From: an uncultured Prevotellaceae bacterium
GTDB lineage: Bacteria; Bacteroidota; Bacteroidia; Bacteroidales; Bacteroidaceae
Reading direction: 5' to 3'
DNA length: 15,117 bases
Assembly (NCBI GenBank): GCA_945827465.1
Contig: CALZOH010000056.1
Location: 1-15,117 of the forward strand
The position numbers and the translations under genes are program-made. This document shows positions 1 through 6,184 of this stretch, piece after piece (within the stretch, counting starts at the first letter, position 1; each line of letters begins with the position of its first letter). The notes beneath the pieces were generated by a model, which searched no databases, had not been told where the DNA came from, and saw only the letters and a program-made list of their open reading frames with translations.

Positions 1-47
1 CTACACACTGCATATCGTCGGCAGCGTCAGATGTGTATAAGAGACAG
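1..47 (+). other. Illumina Nextera adapter with i5 index (non-genomic)
   Basis: Bases 15-28 are the Nextera read-1 sequence (TCGTCGGCAGCGTC) and bases 29-47 are the Tn5 mosaic end (AGATGTGTATAAGAGACAG). Bases 1-6 (CTACAC) are the end of the P5 arm. Bases 7-14 (ACTGCATA) occupy the index position and match the i5 index I recall as S506/N506. This is untrimmed library adapter left on the end of an assembled contig. Genomic sequence begins at about base 48. Confidence 0.98.
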
Positions 48-152
48 CGCTATATAATACACGTCATCAATACCGAGATTGACCATCGGAATTTCATCGG
101 TACATCCATAAAGGAGTAAAGCGTAAATTATGACAAAAGCTAACTTTTCCAT
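48..152 (-). CDS. Lipoprotein, third gene of the B12 uptake operon (N-terminal part only)
   Basis: On the minus strand an ATG at 152-150 opens a frame of 35 codons that is still open where the adapter begins. The product starts with a hydrophobic segment followed by a lipobox (LLLYGC, Cys17), and acidic residues follow the cysteine (TDE). This fits a lipoprotein exported to the surface by the Bacteroidetes signal. The start lies inside the end of the btuG-like gene (13 bp overlap in another frame), so the two are probably translationally coupled and share the riboswitch-controlled transcript. Additional surface lipoproteins often accompany btuB and btuG in Bacteroidales. The visible 35 residues are too few to name the family. 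The 3' end is missing because of the adapter, not because of a biological break. Confidence 0.72.
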
Positions 153-1300
153 TTTTTAAGGAAAGTTATATGAGCCGGAATATCCCCGGTGCGCACACTC
201 CATTTTTTATATCCGTCGGGACTAAAGCAATAGAGGGTGCCGGATGAAACATAATTTTTAGCATCCGTGATGAATATGTCCCCGGTTTCGGGATGAACGG
301 CAATGCCGTATGGTATTGTTATTTCTTTTTCAGTGCCATCTTTAATGAATTTGTCAGATATTATTTCCTTAGTACGCACGTCAATTACTCCGTATGTTAT
401 AGTATTAGAGGCTGTATAATTATTCCATTCAGTTGCGTAGAAATACATCTTATCCTCATAAAAAGCCATATTGGAACAAGCCACCGGTATTGTATCGGTC
501 ACAATCATCTGATTATATCCCGGTTTTTTCTGCATAACATACAAGCGTGACGGACGATATTGGTAATCACCTCGCGAAGTAACCCACAACTTGTTATATT
601 TGTCCTTTTTAAGTCGATGAAGGTTTATACCGACAGGTATCTGTTGAACTTGCTTGAAATCCACCATTTGAATAACTGATACTGTGTTATCATAGTTGGG
701 AGCGCGGTATCCGCCTGAATTTGCCACATACATATAGTCATCGACAATTTCCATCTCTTCAGGTTGATAACCCACTGAAACTTTCCTCGTGACGGAAAGA
801 GAAAGGGTATCAATCTCATATACTGCTCCTTTAGGTGCGTTTGGGTCGATCAGAACAGGTCCGACGTATGAACTGACGTATGCTTTTCCGCGATGGAATC
901 TGATATATCGACAGTTTGGGATATCTACTTGTCCCAGTCGGACGCCCGATTTTGCATCAAGAACTTCTACCTTATGAGAACAATTAACAACTACATATAA
1001 TTTGCTTCCATATATTCCTATATCGTTCCCAACATCTCCAAGTTCTTTAATAACATTAGGGTTGCGTTCAGCATAAAAGTTGCGAGAGTACAAGCCGGTA
1101 TGATAGTCATAGAAATCTAATGTACATTTATTAGACCCCATGTTTCCTTCATTTACCAAATAGAATCCGCGTATTGATGTTTCTTTATTTTCATCGCCAA
1201 TAATTTCATACTCCGTGGGCACCACAAGTTCGTCCTCGCGACAACTTGTGGCGACCAACAGGAGCGGCAGAAAATATAAGAAAAATTGTTTTGTTGTCAT
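140..1300 (-). CDS. btuG: BtuG-like surface lipoprotein, YncE/DUF5074-type beta-propeller (vitamin B12 capture)
   Basis: A 386-residue protein with a lipoprotein signal ending in LLVATSC (Cys20). The acidic run REDE after the cysteine is typical of Bacteroidetes lipoproteins shown on the outer surface. The rest consists of repeated beta-strand blades of the YncE type, for example YVVVN near 102, MYVAN near 190, LWVTS near 238 and IFITDAKNY near 343. This arrangement and length fit BtuG, the lipoprotein that caps BtuB and binds cobalamin very tightly before passing it to the transporter. The start overlaps the btuB-like stop as ATGA (1297-1300), so the two are one translational unit under the cobalamin riboswitch. 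The BtuG name is inferred from family and context. A YncE-like lipoprotein serving another TonB receptor is the main alternative, but the riboswitch makes it unlikely. Confidence 0.88.
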   Translation of the reverse strand: MTTKQFFLYFLPLLLVATSCREDELVVPTEYEIIGDENKETSIRGFYLVNEGNMGSNKCTLDFYDYHTGLYSRNFYAERNPNVIKELGDVGNDIGIYGSKLYVVVNCSHKVEVLDAKSGVRLGQVDIPNCRYIRFHRGKAYVSSYVGPVLIDPNAPKGAVYEIDTLSLSVTRKVSVGYQPEEMEIVDDYMYVANSGGYRAPNYDNTVSVIQMVDFKQVQQIPVGINLHRLKKDKYNKLWVTSRGDYQYRPSRLYVMQKKPGYNQMIVTDTIPVACSNMAFYEDKMYFYATEWNNYTASNTITYGVIDVRTKEIISDKFIKDGTEKEITIPYGIAVHPETGDIFITDAKNYVSSGTLYCFSPDGYKKWSVRTGDIPAHITFLKKWKS

Positions 1301-3285
1301 ATTTCTACAGTAAGAGTAAATCTGTAATTACGTTTTGGCATAGGATAATTGAGAATTACATCATAATCCTGACTAAGAAGATTGTTAATTTCAATCAGTC
1401 CGCGAAGATTAACTCTCCCCAACTTAAAATCCTTACTCAAGGAAACATCTGAAGTGTACCATGGCTGGGTATAGTTATACCTGATATTTTCCTGTTGATT
1501 GTATCGTTCTCCAACATATATCCAAGAGTAATTAAGACCCCAACCTTTCCACTGAGCATTTACAACAGCTGCTCCGGAATGGCGAGGGATATATGGAATC
1601 TGATCACGGTAGTAATTATCAGACGGATTAGTTATATCTATTGCCCGTTGAAAAGTGTATTGAGCGCGGACTGTAAGATATAAATCACGATATGGATTTA
1701 GCGTCAACAGTCCTGTAACATCTATTCCTCGAATATCTACGAGCCCAAGGTTAAGCATTGTCCATCTGAACTGTTGACCTTTGGGGTACGCGACAATCTT
1801 ATCTTTCACTTTATTATAATATATATCAGCACTAATTCGAGCGGCGGATATAAGGGAAGTGGAGTTATGGTCATATAATAAACCAAGGTTATATTGTGTT
1901 ACGCGCTCAGGGGATAGTTGAGAGTTGCCCATATCAGCATAATACAAGTCATTAAACGTAGGCATCCTGAAAGATTTTTTATAAAATACTCTGATAGAAA
2001 AGTCTTTGTTTCGCAGAGGATAGCCATTCATGAATATGGCGGGAGAAAAAACATGTTTATCAGCCGGTGCCTTTTGACCTCTAATCTTATCTTGAATAAA
2101 TGTGCCAAGAGCGCTTGCTTGAATTTTAATACGATTAAAGTTCAACGCTGTAGCTGCTGATAAATAATGCGATATCCGATCAGGCTTAACAAATCCATAC
2201 ACATCTGCATCAAGAGTGTTCCACATAAAATCATAGCTTGCTGATACACTCCAAAAATTTGTTACCTCGTACTCATTTGCAGAAGAAAAATAAATCTCCT
2301 TTTGCTTATATAGATTGTCAATTTTTACCTGCTTATCATCGTTGTTGACGTAATGAGTGCGATAAAAAGCATATTTGATATTATTTAAGGTTGTGAATTT
2401 CCCGAAAAATCCGGTATACCGACCTTGTGCAAATGAGTTGGTATCCCATATACGTTCCCCCCTTCGCCATACATTATTAACAATAGCTCCGGGGACACCT
2501 CGCTCTGAATTATAATTATAAACTTTGAAATTCCACGAACCGTGGTTTAGGGTGCCATGAGTGTTCAACTCAATTCGGGTGGCATTTATATCCCCGTTCT
2601 GTCTAACCGCAGTAGTATCATATGCAAGTTCTCCGGCAGGATTAACTCTTCGATAACGGAATTTATATTTACCACTTGAATTAATCCACTCTGCACTTAA
2701 AGACGTAGAAATTCTCTCGCTAAGTTTCAGTTCAATAAGAGCAGAAGGATTTAATAAATCGAAAGAGCCGGTGCGAACTGAGACTCTTGCATGGTAATTT
2801 TCTCCATCATTGAACACAGGAGTCCGAGTTCTCATATATATGGTACCGGCAGACCCGAAATCTTTTGCAGGTTGCAATATTTCGCTTTTTTGACCATTGT
2901 AGAGTGATAATGCTTCAATATTATCAAGGGAAAACTGACCTAAATCTATTTGACCGTTCTGTGCATTTCCGAGTTCCACTCCGTCATATACAACTCCCGT
3001 ATGGTTTGTGCCCATAGACCGAATATTCACGGTTTTGATTCCGCCAACTCCACCGTAATCTTTTACTTGTACACCCGAAAAATAACGCAAGGCATCAGCA
3101 ACACTGTTGCTGTTTAATCTATGCAGTTCTTCACCCGACAGTGTCTGTGCCGGTATAATATCTTCATTAGGTTTTCGCGCGGTTACCACTACTTCCTTTA
3201 ATTGATGAGAAAGGGAGTCAAGCGGAGTTTCTGCAAATACCTCAATAGTGATGCATAGTAACACTAATGAATATATATATTTCAT
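1297..3285 (-). CDS. btuB: BtuB-like TonB-dependent outer-membrane receptor for cobalamin
   Basis: A 662-residue TonB-dependent receptor. Residues 1-18 form a signal peptide (cleavage after VFA). A TonB-box-like segment (LKEVVVTARK) lies near residues 29-38. The plug domain follows to about residue 155, with typical elements such as VADALRYFSGVQV and VNIRSMGTNHTGVVYDG. The remaining ~500 residues read as alternating beta strands of a 22-strand barrel and end in an aromatic/hydrophobic C-terminus (FTLTVEI), as expected for an outer-membrane barrel. It is the first gene after a cobalamin riboswitch and is followed with an ATGA overlap by a BtuG-like lipoprotein. Together these indicate import of vitamin B12 or related corrinoids, powered by TonB/ExbBD. 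The length is normal and no break is visible. Confidence 0.93.
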   Translation of the reverse strand: MKYIYSLVLLCITIEVFAETPLDSLSHQLKEVVVTARKPNEDIIPAQTLSGEELHRLNSNSVADALRYFSGVQVKDYGGVGGIKTVNIRSMGTNHTGVVYDGVELGNAQNGQIDLGQFSLDNIEALSLYNGQKSEILQPAKDFGSAGTIYMRTRTPVFNDGENYHARVSVRTGSFDLLNPSALIELKLSERISTSLSAEWINSSGKYKFRYRRVNPAGELAYDTTAVRQNGDINATRIELNTHGTLNHGSWNFKVYNYNSERGVPGAIVNNVWRRGERIWDTNSFAQGRYTGFFGKFTTLNNIKYAFYRTHYVNNDDKQVKIDNLYKQKEIYFSSANEYEVTNFWSVSASYDFMWNTLDADVYGFVKPDRISHYLSAATALNFNRIKIQASALGTFIQDKIRGQKAPADKHVFSPAIFMNGYPLRNKDFSIRVFYKKSFRMPTFNDLYYADMGNSQLSPERVTQYNLGLLYDHNSTSLISAARISADIYYNKVKDKIVAYPKGQQFRWTMLNLGLVDIRGIDVTGLLTLNPYRDLYLTVRAQYTFQRAIDITNPSDNYYRDQIPYIPRHSGAAVVNAQWKGWGLNYSWIYVGERYNQQENIRYNYTQPWYTSDVSLSKDFKLGRVNLRGLIEINNLLSQDYDVILNYPMPKRNYRFTLTVEI

Positions 3286-3323
3286 TCTTTTAGTTAGAAG
3301 GTTAATACCCAGAAAATTAAAAT

Positions 3324-3358
3324 CCCGTCTGCGTACTTACATAATGTACGCCGACGGG
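3324..3358 (-). terminator. Terminator-like hairpin between cobalamin riboswitch and btuB
   Basis: Arms 3324-3336 and 3346-3358 pair over 13 positions with one mismatch around a 9-nt loop. On the minus strand the stem is followed by a U-rich run (ATTTTAATTTT). It lies between the aptamer and the btuB start at 3285, where an expression platform is expected. Premature termination when B12 is bound is the likely role, though control of translation is also possible. Confidence 0.7.
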
Positions 3359-3439
3359 AAAATATGTATTAACCTCTTAACGAGTGTCAAATGTCTTTAA
3401 GCCCCAATATCAGGGTTTATAAGCTGCCCATAATCCCGT

Positions 3440-3665
3440 AGGCATAGTTATGTTTACGGCAAAGGCAGGTCTTCTGACTTATCCCAATCTAATGCGCCTT
3501 CTCAAGACTAAATGGTCTTAATGACGTAGTGCAAAAGACTTTGGTATAGGATTCACAGCAGCGGGTACTGTCCCGGATTCTCACCGGATTCCCTTTTAAA
3601 TCTCCTGAATATCAGGCACTTTTAGCGAATGCCTTAATCCAGTTTCTCACTCTAGAGAAAAGGAG
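3440..3665 (-). promoter_or_regulatory. Cobalamin (AdoCbl-type) riboswitch
   Basis: The minus strand carries the conserved core of the B12 aptamer. The reverse complement of 3558-3598 reads as GGGAA..CGGTGAGAATCCGGGACAGT..CCCGC..CTGTGA, in the classical order. The B12 box AGTCAGAAGACCTGCC lies at 3464-3480. The element sits downstream of a promoter and upstream of a hairpin and the btuB-like gene. It should switch off receptor and lipoprotein expression when cellular cobalamin is high. The outer limits are approximate because the peripheral helices were not folded. Confidence 0.95.
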
Positions 3666-3680
3666 ATACCATTGCGACTG

Positions 3681-3710
3681 CAAAGTTACAATTTTTTTTT
3701 AGATACCAAA
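3681..3710 (-). promoter_or_regulatory. Promoter of the btuB operon (Bacteroidetes sigma-ABfr type)
   Basis: On the minus strand TTTG (3710-3707) is followed after 18 bp by TAACTTTG (3688-3681). This matches the Bacteroidetes -33/-7 consensus. A run of nine adenines lies in the spacer. Transcription would start about 6 bp downstream and run into the riboswitch. The promoter lies only 17 bp from the end of the terminase remnant. Confidence 0.85.
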
Positions 3711-3726
3711 TGCCCTAAGAAAATAA

Positions 3727-4311
3727 TTAAATTACTCCGCTCATCCTTAGAGAGAAAGTATCGTGGTACGGGAATTTCTCGGCACCGATGTAGAGGGTAT
3801 CGAAAGCGTCGGTGCCGTCGGTGCGGTGTTCGAGCAGGTCTTCTTCGCTCTCCGCAAGTTTCTCGCCGGACTTGTCTTTGCGGAAGCCGTTGCGCCCGCG
3901 ACTGACCCCTGCCGACTGAATGGCGAGAATCAAGTCCTCGTTGTTTGAGCGGTTGATGAATGGCACAAGGCGTTGCTTGCCGGCAAATCCTTGGTTGATG
4001 AGAAGGTATTTCTCATCGTGCCGCATGGGATTGCCGAGATAGACCGCCTCGACAGTCCAGCCGTGGCGTTCAAACTCATGGACGACCACCCAACGGAAGT
4101 CCTGTTCGTTGACGGCATAGTTTGAGCCGAGAGCGGTAGCATCGTAGTAATAGACCACGGTCTTATTGCGATGTTCCGAGTAGTAGCGGCAGAAGTCCTC
4201 GACGAGCGCAGGTATCTTACGCTCGAACTTGACGTAGAAGGACTTGATTACATTGAGGCGGCGGTCGCGGGGCTGACCGGCGACAATCCAGTTTTTATTG
4301 GCGATAACATT
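3727..4311 (-). pseudogene. Phage terminase large subunit remnant (C-terminal nuclease part)
   Basis: The minus-strand frame is open from 4311 to the TAA at 3727, 194 codons, but has no ATG. A GTG at 4158 would give only 143 residues, and the sequence before it (NWIVAGQPRDRR, VEDFCRYYSEH) is clearly part of the same protein. The motifs VVYYYDATALGSNYAVN, the AVYLGNP segment and RTDGTDAFDTLYIG resemble the RNase H-like nuclease half of large terminases found in Bacteroidales phages. The ATPase half is absent and a TAG stands directly upstream. I read it as a 5'-deleted prophage or element remnant. Base composition is more GC-rich than the B12 operon beside it. The terminase assignment is from recognition of the motifs only. 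Confidence 0.65.
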
Positions 4312-4357
4312 CTATATTGTTATTCATTAGTGATATAGAGTTTGCGGAGCTAATTTT

Positions 4358-4387
4358 ATCCACATATAAACACACATATATGTGGAT
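4358..4387. terminator. 11-bp perfect inverted repeat flanked by T/A runs
   Basis: ATCCACATATA (4358-4368) is repeated as its exact complement at 4377-4387 around an 8-nt spacer (AACACACA). On the plus strand the right arm runs into TTTTAT, and on the minus strand the stem is followed by AAAATTAG. It could be a weak terminator or a protein-binding site. It lies about 30 bp downstream of a leftward promoter. Confidence 0.45.
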
Positions 4388-4417
4388 TTTATAATCTTTG
4401 TGTGTTTTTCCTGAACA

Positions 4418-4448
4418 CAAAGGTAGCACATCGGATTGGATTGACAAA
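4418..4448 (-). promoter_or_regulatory. Leftward promoter inside the GC-rich remnant
   Basis: The reverse complement shows TTTG (4448-4445), a 19-bp spacer and TACCTTTG (4425-4418), a full match to the Bacteroidetes consensus. It points towards the terminase remnant. No gene with a proper start follows it, and the palindrome at 4358-4387 lies just downstream of the expected start of transcription. It may be the original promoter of a deleted gene, or it may drive a short RNA. Confidence 0.6.
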
Positions 4449-5061
4449 ATCGGTTGCGAGAACCGGTCCCTGCGGAGCAGCCCTGCGGGAGTGAGGGAGC
4501 GGTCGGTCGTTGAACGTCTGTATCCTCCATTGGTCATGGAATCGCTCATCAGTCGCGGCTTCCTGTAGTCGAAACGGACAAGTCGCCCATCCATCCGAGG
4601 TCAGCCGTTTACGAGGTGCGAAGCCTTCCTCCGTACTCGTCCTTGCGTTCCTCGGCTCGTCAGTTCAAGTCGGAGCAGGAGGCATCCACCAATTCGAGGC
4701 TGTCGCAGAGGGTACTCTTTGAGCGCCATTTGTCCGAGGAGTCCGTCACCCGACCCATCGACATCCCATTCCTGCGCTGTCGTGGTCTACCTGCGTGGAC
4801 AGCCGAAGTTGTCGGCCTCACAATCGGGCAGTAAGGGCGAAATCCTCAGAGAGTGCCGTCTGATGTTGTATGCCAAGCACCGACACGGGGCTTGCTCGTC
4901 TGCGTCTGCCTTGTGGTATGTCTGAGGTGCTGTGCTGCCGGGAGTCGAGATCTGCGGACGTTTCCTGTTTCCGCCGAGGGGGTGAGTCCATCTAATTGCG
5001 ATTTTCTATTCCTTATTCCGTCTGCGGTCTCCGCATAGGCCCATTTTTAGTTTTCCTGCCG
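4449..5061. other. GC-rich stretch without a convincing gene
   Basis: About 600 bp markedly richer in GC than both flanks. Open frames of 58-100 codons occur on both strands, but none has recognisable domains, they overlap one another in several frames, and the promoter at 4418-4448 falls inside the longest ones. Small hairpins are visible, such as CGGTT/AACCG at 4451-4465 and the repeated CCTGCGG near 4470-4488. It is transcribed leftward if the promoter at 5062-5090 is active. It may be a degraded gene or a non-coding RNA belonging to the ardA-bearing element; I cannot tell which. Confidence 0.5.
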
Positions 5062-5090
5062 CAAAGGTAGGACTGACCGCTCAACGCAAA
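5062..5090 (-). promoter_or_regulatory. Second leftward promoter, upstream of the gene-free stretch
   Basis: On the minus strand TTTG (5090-5087) is followed after 17 bp by TACCTTTG (5069-5062). It has the same -7 sequence as the promoter at 4418-4448 and faces away from ardA. Transcription would run into the GC-rich segment, in which I see no gene. Between this promoter and ardA (5091-5234) there is an A/T-rich stretch with no clear plus-strand TAnnTTTG. Confidence 0.55.
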
Positions 5091-5234
5091 ACAAGCCTGC
5101 GGATTTCAGCATAAATTTTTATAAATCTCCACCTTGCAGTAGTATTTACCGCGCTGCTTAAAATTTTATTTGAAATTTTTGCTTCCACTCGCTTTCTCAG
5201 TTCTCCCAGTCATTGCAGTGTAAAACTTAAAACA

Positions 5235-5891
5235 ATGAACCTTATGTTAAACCCCTCAATTTCAACTACAATGAGACTGCAATTCGGAGAACTCAACATC
5301 ACTCCAAGAGTCGAAGAACGACTCCGCGAACTGGACTTCACTGTCCCCGAACTTCAAGATGCCATCGACGAGCACAAGAGCCCCTGCGACGGCGAACCCT
5401 CCGTCTACTGCGGTACTTACGGCAAGTACAACGACGGCTCGCTCTGCGGCCTTTGGCTCGACCTTACTACCTTCGACGACTGCGAGGACTTCGTCAACTT
5501 CTGCAAGGCTATCCACGCCGACGAGGAAGACCCGGAGCTGATGTTCCAGGACTTCGAGGGATTCCCCAAACAGTGGTACAGCGAGAGCGGTATGGACGAG
5601 GAAGACTTCGACCACATCAAGGAATACTGCGACTTGTGCGACAAGTACGATCAGGATGCCGTGGACGACTACATGGAGTTTCACGACGAACTCGACAGCT
5701 TCGAGGAAGCCTACTGCGGCAACTGGGACAGCGAAGAAGACTTCGCCCGCCACATCGTCGAGGAGTGCTACGACCTTGACAGGATCATGGGTAATCTCTC
5801 AAACTACTTCGACTACGAAGCCTTCGCACGCGACCTGTTCATGTACGACTACTCGATGGGCGCAAACAACAATGTGTTCCGCGTGGTCTGA
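5235..5891 (+). CDS. ardA: ArdA antirestriction protein (DNA mimic)
   Basis: A 218-residue, strongly acidic protein. From residue ~55 it follows the ArdA pattern: PSVYCGTYGKYNDGSL, WLDLTTFDD, HADEEDPELMFQDFEGFP, and near the C-terminus FDYEAFARDLF followed by NVFR. ArdA dimers imitate the bent DNA bound by type I restriction-modification enzymes and so protect incoming mobile DNA. The length is slightly above the usual ~165-170 residues. The extra ~50 N-terminal residues contain a second possible start (Met13), and a leading domain of similar length is known in other ArdA proteins. Codon use is GC-rich, unlike the B12 operon and the cluster to the right, which fits arrival on a mobile element. 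The overlapping minus-strand frame is a shadow caused by this codon use. Confidence 0.93.
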   Translation: MNLMLNPSISTTMRLQFGELNITPRVEERLRELDFTVPELQDAIDEHKSPCDGEPSVYCGTYGKYNDGSLCGLWLDLTTFDDCEDFVNFCKAIHADEEDPELMFQDFEGFPKQWYSESGMDEEDFDHIKEYCDLCDKYDQDAVDDYMEFHDELDSFEEAYCGNWDSEEDFARHIVEECYDLDRIMGNLSNYFDYEAFARDLFMYDYSMGANNNVFRVV

Positions 5892-5935
5892 CCCCGTTCT
5901 CCCTCTCTCCTCCCTTCAATGGTCGCCCTCCGCAG

Positions 5936-5966
5936 AAATGTGCGCATGTAATACTTGCGCACATTT
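5936..5966 (+). terminator. Hairpin terminator after ardA
   Basis: A perfect 11-bp inverted repeat, AAATGTGCGCA (5936-5946) and TGCGCACATTT (5956-5966), with a 9-nt loop, lies 45 bp after the ardA stop. The U-run is short (ATTT, then GAAGTTTG), so termination may be partial. The symmetry of the A/T flanks would let it act in both directions. Confidence 0.6.
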
Positions 5967-5985
5967 GAAGTTTGATGTAAATAGA

Positions 5986-6040
5986 AGCCATATTGCGGTA
6001 CGGTTGTTGGAACAACACATTTTGGGCTAAAAATATGGCT
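5986..6040. repeat. Nested inverted repeat at the element/cluster junction
   Basis: AGCCATATT (5986-5994) recurs as its complement AATATGGCT (6032-6040). Inside it is a second palindrome, GTTGTT-GG-AACAAC (6003-6016). The element sits exactly where GC-rich ardA sequence gives way to the AT-richer cluster. It could be a recombination or attachment site, a plasmid-type iteron or operator, or an RNA structure. No function is shown by the sequence alone. Confidence 0.45.
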
Positions 6041-6062
6041 TGAATTTAAAGAAAATTTCAGA

Positions 6063-6097
6063 CTGTCATGTTGTGGCAGTTTGACTTCTTAACTTTG
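6063..6097 (+). promoter_or_regulatory. Dyad promoter 1 (AAA+ ATPase unit)
   Basis: CTGTCA (6063-6068), 5 bp, TGGCAG (6074-6079), 10 bp, TAACTTTG (6090-6097). The dyad covers the place where a normal -33 TTTG would lie, and no well-placed TTTG is present. The same arrangement with identical spacing stands before three other units in this cluster. Confidence 0.8.
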
Positions 6098-6125
6098 CAT
6101 CGTCAAAAGGTAAATGAGTACGCAA

Positions 6126-6154
6126 ATTGGTTGTGTAGCTTGTGAATACCTTTG
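6126..6154 (+). promoter_or_regulatory. Second possible promoter of the AAA+ gene
   Basis: ATTG (6126-6129), 17 bp, TACCTTTG (6147-6154). The -7 element matches the consensus fully and the -33 element in three of four positions. It lacks the dyad. It would give the AAA+ gene a short leader of about 25 nt and a supply independent of the dyad-bound factor. Confidence 0.5.
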
Positions 6155-6184
6155 CGGCGAAACAAAAAAGTAAAGATCACATTT

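Noticed and set aside
4295..4594. 99- and 67-codon minus-strand frames in the gene-free stretch
   Set aside because: A consensus promoter and a palindrome lie inside them, they have no recognisable domains, and several overlapping frames are equally open.
5262..5753. 163-codon open frame on the minus strand inside ardA
   Set aside because: It is a shadow of the GC-rich, acidic codon use of ardA. The product is a repetitive Val/Ala/Glu-rich chain with no domain, while the plus strand matches ArdA throughout.
6063..6105. Reading the TGGCAG...TTTGC elements as sigma-54 promoters
   Set aside because: Sigma-54 needs GG and GC about 10 bp apart. Here TGGCAG and TTTGC are about 14 bp apart, whereas TAnnTTTG fits the ordinary Bacteroidetes -7 element in all four copies.
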